Shown: positions 23,175-27,214 of the stretch, in pieces | Layout: the number at the start of each line of letters is the position of its first letter | Position numbering within the stretch: the stretch's first letter is position 1 | NCBI GenBank assembly: GCA_905198475.1 | Contig: CAJKCQ010000029.1 | Location: 1-27,214, forward strand | Direction: 5' to 3' | Length of the DNA: 27,214 nt | Origin: an uncultured Sutterella sp. | GTDB taxonomy: Bacteria > Pseudomonadota > Gammaproteobacteria > Burkholderiales > Burkholderiaceae_F | The notes under the pieces: model-generated | The model's database searches: none | Told to the model about the DNA's origin: nothing | The model's input: the letters and a program-made list of their open reading frames with translations, nothing else | Made by a program: the position numbers and the translations under genes

Positions 23175-25525
23175 CAGTTCGTCTCCTCAGAAAGAGCATG
23201 TCCGGCGAGAAGCGCCTTGAGCTCCTCCTCGCCGATCACGCGGATGCCGAGCTCCTCGGCCTTGGTGAGCTTGCTGCCCGCTTCCGCGCCGGCCACGACG
23301 TAGTTCGTGCGGCGGCTCACCGACCCGGAGACCTTCGCGCCCTGCGCGGTGAGGAGGTCCTTCGCCTCGTCGCGCGTCAGCGTGGGAAGGGTCCCCGTGA
23401 GGACGAAGGTCTTCCCGGCGACGAGGCTTCCCGCGGTCTTCTTCTCGACGGCGGGCCAGGTGAGGCCGGCGGCCACGAGCGCGTCGATCACCCCGCGGTT
23501 GTGCGGTTCGCGAAAGAACGCGTAGATGCTCTCCGCGACCACCTCGCCCACGTCGGGGACCGCCAACAGGTCCTCCATCGAGGCGGATTCGATTTTGTCC
23601 AGCGTGCCGAAGTGTTCGGCGAGCCCCAAAGCCGTCGCCTCGCCCACGTGCCGGCAGCCGAGCGCAAAGACGAAGCGCGCGAGCGTGGTCTTCTTCGCCC
23701 GCTCGATGCTCGCCAGAAGGTTCTCCGCCGCCTTGGGCCCCATGCGCTTCTGGGGCTTCTCCGAATTCGCGGTGGCGGTGGTCGGAGCGGTGAGGTCCTC
23801 GAGCCGGAGCCCGAAGAGGTCGGCCGGGGTCTTCACCAACTTCTCGTCGACGAGCATCTCGACGATCTTTTCACCCAAGCCGTCGATGCCCATCGCGCGG
23901 CGCGCGGCGAAGTGCACGATCGAGAGCTTCATCTGCGCGGGGCAGACGAGGCCGCCCGTGCAGCGCATGTCCTTCTCCTCCTCGTCGCGGATCACAGCGC
24001 TGCCACAGACCGGGCAGACCGAGGGCATGCGGAAGGGCTGCGCCCCGGCGGGACGGCGCTCGGGGAGCACGCGGAGCACCTCGGGGATCACGTCCCCGGC
24101 GCGGCGCACGACCACGGTGTCGCCGACACGCAGGTCGAGGTCCTTCACCACGTGGTCCTCGTTGTGAAGCGTCGCGTTCGAGACCGTGACGCCCCCGACG
24201 TAGACGGGCGCCAAGCGCGCGACGGGAGTAAGGCGCCCGGTGCGGCCCACCTGCACGTCGATCCCCTCGACCGTGGTGAGCGCCTCTTCGGGCGGATACT
24301 TGTGCGCGCACGCCCAGCGCGGTTCGCGGGCGATGAAGCCGAGCCGTTCCTCGAGCGCGAGGCTGTTCACCTTGTAGACGACGCCGTCGATCTCAAAGGG
24401 AAGCGACGCGCGGGCGGCGAGGACGTCGTCGTGGAATCGGGCGAGCGCTTCGGGGCCCTTCACGACGCGGCGCATCTTCGCGACGGGGAAGCCGAGCGCC
24501 TCAAAGCGCTCGAGAACGCCGCTCTGGGTGTCCGAAAAGGGTTCGGAGACCTCGCCGAGGCAGTAGGCGTAGAAGTGGAGCGTGCGATTGGCGGTCACCT
24601 TGGGGTCGAGCTGGCGCAGCGACCCCGCGGCGGCGTTTCTCGGATTGGCAAAGAGCTTCTCGCCCTCGGCCTCCTGACGGGCGTTGAGCGCCTCGAAGTC
24701 CGCCTTGTGCATGATGCATTCGCCGCGCACCTCGAGGACGTCGGGCACGGGAGCCGTGAGCCGCAGCGGGATCGCGCGGATCGTGCGGACGTTCGCCGTG
24801 ACGTCTTCGCCCACGGCGCCGTCGCCGCGGGTCGCGGCCTGCACGAAAAGGCCCTTTTCGTAGCGCAGCGAGAGCGCGAGGCCGTCGAACTTGAGCTCGC
24901 AGTCATACTCGACGGGCGGATCGTTCTCGCCGAGTCCGAGGTCGCGGCGCACGCGCTCGTCGAAGGCCTTTGCGCCTTCGGCCGAAAAGTCCGTCTCCGT
25001 ATGAATCGAGAGCATCGGCACCGCGTGGGGGACCTTTTTGAAGCCCGCCTTCACTTCGCCCCCGACGCGGAGCGTGGGCGACGTGGGGCTCTTCAGGGCC
25101 GGGAAGCGCGCCTCGAGGGCGCAGAGAAGCGCGAAGGCGCGGTCGTATTCGGCGTCCGGAACGCTCGGAGCGTCGAGGACGTAGTACTCGCGGCTCCAGC
25201 GCTCGAGATCGTCTTCGAGCCGGCGCATGCGCGCGGGGGCGTCGGCCGCGCTGATGCGCGCCGCCTCGGCCGCGGCGCCGAAGGGGTCGGCCGCGGTGGG
25301 CTCGACGGGCTCCGCCCCTGAAGAGGCGTCGGGAGCGGCGGCGGCCGGCGCTTCCGACCCCTCCTTCACGCGGCGTCGGCGCGGGGCCTTGGGCTTTTCC
25401 TCTGCAGCGGGAGCCGCAGAAGCGGCGGGGGCCGCAGCGGCGGCGGGCGCGTCGGAAGCGCCCGGCGCCTCTCCCGCTCCGGCGGGAAAGAGCGTCTGCG
25501 CGGCATCGTCAAAAAGCGTCGGCAT
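23174..25525 (-). CDS. ligA: NAD-dependent DNA ligase
   Basis: This enzyme seals nicks in replication and repair using NAD+. It has 783 residues. Domain Ia starts near 95 (RLEDDLERWSREYYVLDAPS). The adenylation domain follows with CELKFDGLA (209-217, catalytic K212), then the OB fold. A four-Cys zinc finger (CPVC, then CTGG and CPAQ) lies near 510-535, followed by helix-hairpin-helix repeats and a C-terminal BRCT domain (AGKTFVLTGTLPTLTRDEAK). About 90 N-terminal residues rich in Ala, Pro and Glu, with a basic patch PRRRRVKEG (48-56), precede domain Ia and are not part of the normal 670-residue enzyme. The start at 25525 is kept because MPTLFDDAAQTLFP looks like a genuine N-terminal motif and nothing better is seen before domain Ia. 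It follows zipA, the usual order in this lineage. Confidence 0.95.
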   Translation of the reverse strand: MPTLFDDAAQTLFPAGAGEAPGASDAPAAAAAPAASAAPAAEEKPKAPRRRRVKEGSEAPAAAAPDASSGAEPVEPTAADPFGAAAEAARISAADAPARMRRLEDDLERWSREYYVLDAPSVPDAEYDRAFALLCALEARFPALKSPTSPTLRVGGEVKAGFKKVPHAVPMLSIHTETDFSAEGAKAFDERVRRDLGLGENDPPVEYDCELKFDGLALSLRYEKGLFVQAATRGDGAVGEDVTANVRTIRAIPLRLTAPVPDVLEVRGECIMHKADFEALNARQEAEGEKLFANPRNAAAGSLRQLDPKVTANRTLHFYAYCLGEVSEPFSDTQSGVLERFEALGFPVAKMRRVVKGPEALARFHDDVLAARASLPFEIDGVVYKVNSLALEERLGFIAREPRWACAHKYPPEEALTTVEGIDVQVGRTGRLTPVARLAPVYVGGVTVSNATLHNEDHVVKDLDLRVGDTVVVRRAGDVIPEVLRVLPERRPAGAQPFRMPSVCPVCGSAVIRDEEEKDMRCTGGLVCPAQMKLSIVHFAARRAMGIDGLGEKIVEMLVDEKLVKTPADLFGLRLEDLTAPTTATANSEKPQKRMGPKAAENLLASIERAKKTTLARFVFALGCRHVGEATALGLAEHFGTLDKIESASMEDLLAVPDVGEVVAESIYAFFREPHNRGVIDALVAAGLTWPAVEKKTAGSLVAGKTFVLTGTLPTLTRDEAKDLLTAQGAKVSGSVSRRTNYVVAGAEAGSKLTKAEELGIRVIGEEELKALLAGHALSEETN

Positions 25526-25590
25526 GGCGGTGTGTGGTCCTTCAAAAGCGGCTGAGGACTCGCTCCGGAGGCCGGAGGCGCCTCAGTCAA

Positions 25591-25633
25591 CGCCGCCGCG
25601 GCCCGGACGACTGGCGTCCGGAGCGCGGCGGCG
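25591..25633. repeat. Long imperfect hairpin in the zipA-ligA gap
   Basis: CGCCGCCGCG (25591-25600) pairs with CGCGGCGGCG (25624-25633), and inside it CCGGACG (25603-25609) pairs with CGTCCGG (25615-25621) around a 5-base loop, leaving a 2x2 internal loop. That is 17 base pairs within 43 bases. No T-run follows on the minus strand. It is probably an attenuator, an RNA-processing site or a repeat-derived palindrome between zipA and ligA. Confidence 0.6.
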
Positions 25634-25657
25634 GGAGAAAGGGTTGCGGGAGGGCGG

Positions 25658-25695
25658 CTGAAGACGGGAGCGGGCGCTCCCGAAAGCGTCTTCAG
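25658..25695 (-). terminator. Stem-loop overlapping the zipA stop codon
   Basis: CTGAAGACG (25658-25666) pairs with CGTCTTCAG (25687-25695), and GGAGCG (25667-25672) pairs with CGCTCC (25675-25680) inside. The outer stem includes the zipA TGA. There is no T-run, so simple rho-independent termination is not certain; read-through to ligA is likely. Confidence 0.45.
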
Positions 25696-26912
25696 TGCGA
25701 GAAGAGGAGCTGCGCGCGCGGCGACCCGGGCGGGACGCCCTTTTCGGTCATCAGGCGCGCGTGTTCGGCGACCGTCTCGGCGATCATCATCGCGCCGCCG
25801 GCATCGATCGGACGGCGCGAGCAGTCGCTCCAGAGGCCGTCGAGGCGCGCGGCCAGGTCGTTCGCGAGCGCAAAGAACCGCTTCAGGTCTCCGCGGGAGA
25901 GGCTCCCCAAGGGCAGGTCGTAGGCGAGGACGAGCGTCTGCGTGCCGTCCGTGCCGAAGGAGAGCGTGAAGACCGGATCGCGTTCGGCCGGGTCGAGCTT
26001 CATCTCCCAGCGGCCGCTCGCCGCGGTGAAGCCCGCGGCCTTGGCGGCGTGGTCCACGACGTCGAAGTCGAAGGATGTCTCCGGGTCGGTGGGCGTGATG
26101 AGCACCTCGATCCTGCGGTCGAAGTAGTCGATGAAGTGCTTGAGGCCCTCGGAGCGCTGCACGGCCTGCACGGGCTCGAGTTCGCGGCGGATGGGCACGC
26201 CGTTCTGCGCGGCCGACTGCTCGAGCACCTGGAAGAAGCGCGAGGCGGAGACTTCGTCGAGATGCGCGGCGCGGTTGGCAAGCGCCAGGGCCGCGACCAC
26301 GTGGCGCGCGGGGCCGGTGAGTTCGTCGGACTCGTAGTAGAGCCCGTCCTTGGAGGACTGCGCGAAGACGTGCACGGCGAGCGCGAGTCCCAGCCCTTCG
26401 AGCTCGAGCTTGAGGCTCTTCACGCCGCCCAGGGCGAACTGCATCCCCTCGACGGGCGCGATGTCGAGGAGCCACTCGAGCGCCGGATCCACGGGCGGCG
26501 TCTCGCGCGCGGCCGCGGCCTTCGGGCTCTCCTCCTCCTCGTCTTCGGGCTCCTCCTCCTTTTCGGCGGCTTCGGCGGCCTTCCTCTCGGCCTCCTCGCG
26601 CTCGAGGACATCGTAGACGGGGGGCTCCGCGGAGGGTTCGCCCGCGGCGGCGGAGGCGGGCTCGCGGTCCACCTCGCCCTCGGCCGCGGCGGCGGCCTGC
26701 GCGGCCGCCTTCTCGATGCTCGCCGCGGAGACGAGCCCGGGCTCGACGCGGGCGGCCGATTCGACGAGCGGATCCTCGGTCTTGATCGACCTCAGGCTCC
26801 CCATGCCGGGGGCGCTTGCGCGCTTCTCCTCGCGCTTGGAGCGCCAGTAGACGAGGCCGATGAGGACGACCGCAATGACGAGGATCGGAATCAGAATCTC
26901 AACCGAAGACAT
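25692..26912 (-). CDS. zipA: Cell-division protein ZipA (membrane anchor + FtsZ-binding domain)
   Basis: The protein has 406 residues. An N-terminal membrane anchor (EILIPILVIAVVLIGLVYW, 5-23) is followed by a basic stretch (RSKREEKR). A long Ala/Glu-rich linker (about 35-165, with EKEEEPEDEEEES) leads to a C-terminal domain of about 225 residues (from WLLDIAPVEGMQF) that fits the ZipA FtsZ-binding domain as found in Burkholderiales, with the conserved GGxMxIAETVxxHARLM-like end (GGAMMIAETVAEHARLM). In Burkholderiales zipA usually precedes ligA, as here, which supports the call despite low sequence conservation of the family. The ATG at 26910-26912 has no strong ribosome binding site; longer upstream frames lack the anchor at their start. 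Confidence 0.85.
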   Translation of the reverse strand: MSSVEILIPILVIAVVLIGLVYWRSKREEKRASAPGMGSLRSIKTEDPLVESAARVEPGLVSAASIEKAAAQAAAAAEGEVDREPASAAAGEPSAEPPVYDVLEREEAERKAAEAAEKEEEPEDEEEESPKAAAARETPPVDPALEWLLDIAPVEGMQFALGGVKSLKLELEGLGLALAVHVFAQSSKDGLYYESDELTGPARHVVAALALANRAAHLDEVSASRFFQVLEQSAAQNGVPIRRELEPVQAVQRSEGLKHFIDYFDRRIEVLITPTDPETSFDFDVVDHAAKAAGFTAASGRWEMKLDPAERDPVFTLSFGTDGTQTLVLAYDLPLGSLSRGDLKRFFALANDLAARLDGLWSDCSRRPIDAGGAMMIAETVAEHARLMTEKGVPPGSPRAQLLFSH

Positions 26913-27160
26913 GACGAAGCGCTGAAGGGAGGGTTTCGCGCGGCGCACCGGCCGCAGAAGGACCGCCCGCGGCCGCAGCGCCCGTTCCAAAAATGGGGCG
27001 CGGCCGGAAGCGGAAAGAACGACGGGCGCGCGTCCGGCCGTTCAACGACGGGCGCACACCGCATGAATGAATTGTACGCACTGCCGCGCGCGCCGCGTCC
27101 CCGGCGCGGCGCCGAGGGCCTCCAGGAGAGCTCGGGCGGACGGGCCGCCCGCCCTGCGCC
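26913..27160. other. Gene-free region upstream of zipA
   Basis: No gene is seen in these 248 bases. TACAAT occurs on the minus strand (27076-27071), a 5 of 6 match to a -10 box, but no -35 box lies 16-18 bases before it. The smc gene often found just upstream of zipA in Burkholderiales is absent here; instead the insertion-sequence end follows. Confidence 0.5.
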
Positions 27161-27161
27161 C

Positions 27162-27214
27162 TTGACGCACTCCCCGCCCTGAAGGACGGGGATTCTCCAC
27201 TTGACCAACGCTCA
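27162..27214 (-). mobile_element. Right end of a second IS200/IS605-type (TnpB) element, partial
   Basis: Read on the minus strand, CCCCGTCC (27191-27184) pairs with GGGCGGGG (27179-27172) around a TTCA loop, using one G-U pair that forms only in RNA from this strand. AGTGCGTCAAG follows. The same stem length, loop and AGTG tail occur in the opposite orientation at the left end of the window. The tnpB-type gene would lie to the right, outside the window, pointing left. The exact boundary is uncertain by several bases. Confidence 0.65.

Noticed and set aside
23165..25321. 718-codon plus-strand open frame opposite ligA
   Set aside because: It is a GC-driven shadow of a well-supported ligase gene with no recognisable domain.

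Overview
The window is GC-rich bacterial DNA with dense, mostly short-gap operons. It looks like a betaproteobacterium of the Burkholderiales, most likely a Sutterella-like gut bacterium. The reasons are the zipA-ligA order, the repeated TtrS/TtrR-like two-component systems, a periplasmic flavoprotein reductase of the fumarate-reductase type, and the GC level. This placement is inference; no rRNA or tRNA gene is present to confirm it. Both ends carry an inward-facing hairpin (8-bp stem, TTCA loop, then AGTG) that resembles the right end of an IS200/IS605-type (TnpB) element, so the window is probably the unique stretch between two copies of such elements.

Layout, left to right. 1-414: an IS right end cutting into the 3' end of a hypoxanthine-DNA glycosylase gene. 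573-1921: a 54-residue membrane protein and a divergent EamA/DMT transporter. 1966-3884: a tightly overlapping four-gene minus-strand cluster of small helical proteins of unknown function, three of which look like divergent paralogues. 4412-5143: a HAD phosphatase, preceded by a pentanucleotide repeat with G-quadruplex potential. 5213-9380: a translationally coupled operon of a TtrS-like sensor kinase, a FixJ/TtrR-like regulator and a secreted flavoprotein reductase.

9764-14543: a plus-strand operon under a Fur-box promoter, containing a TonB-dependent receptor, a YddA/FusD-like ABC permease-ATPase, and a periplasmic-binding-protein-like protein that has no visible signal peptide. This is the most unusual system here and suggests an iron, heme or cofactor acquisition route. 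14599-18886: a minus-strand operon of a small membrane subunit, a sodium:solute symporter, a creatininase-family hydrolase and an M28-like peptidase, which reads as uptake and hydrolysis of an amide or peptide substrate. It diverges from a second TtrS/TtrR-like pair (19212-21835) that may control it.

21845-26912: housekeeping genes on the minus strand: peptide deformylase, S-methyl-5'-thioinosine phosphorylase, NAD-dependent DNA ligase and ZipA. The zipA-ligA gap is full of strong inverted repeats. The smc gene often found upstream of zipA in this lineage is not seen before the right-hand IS end. No CRISPR array, phage gene, rRNA or tRNA was found.
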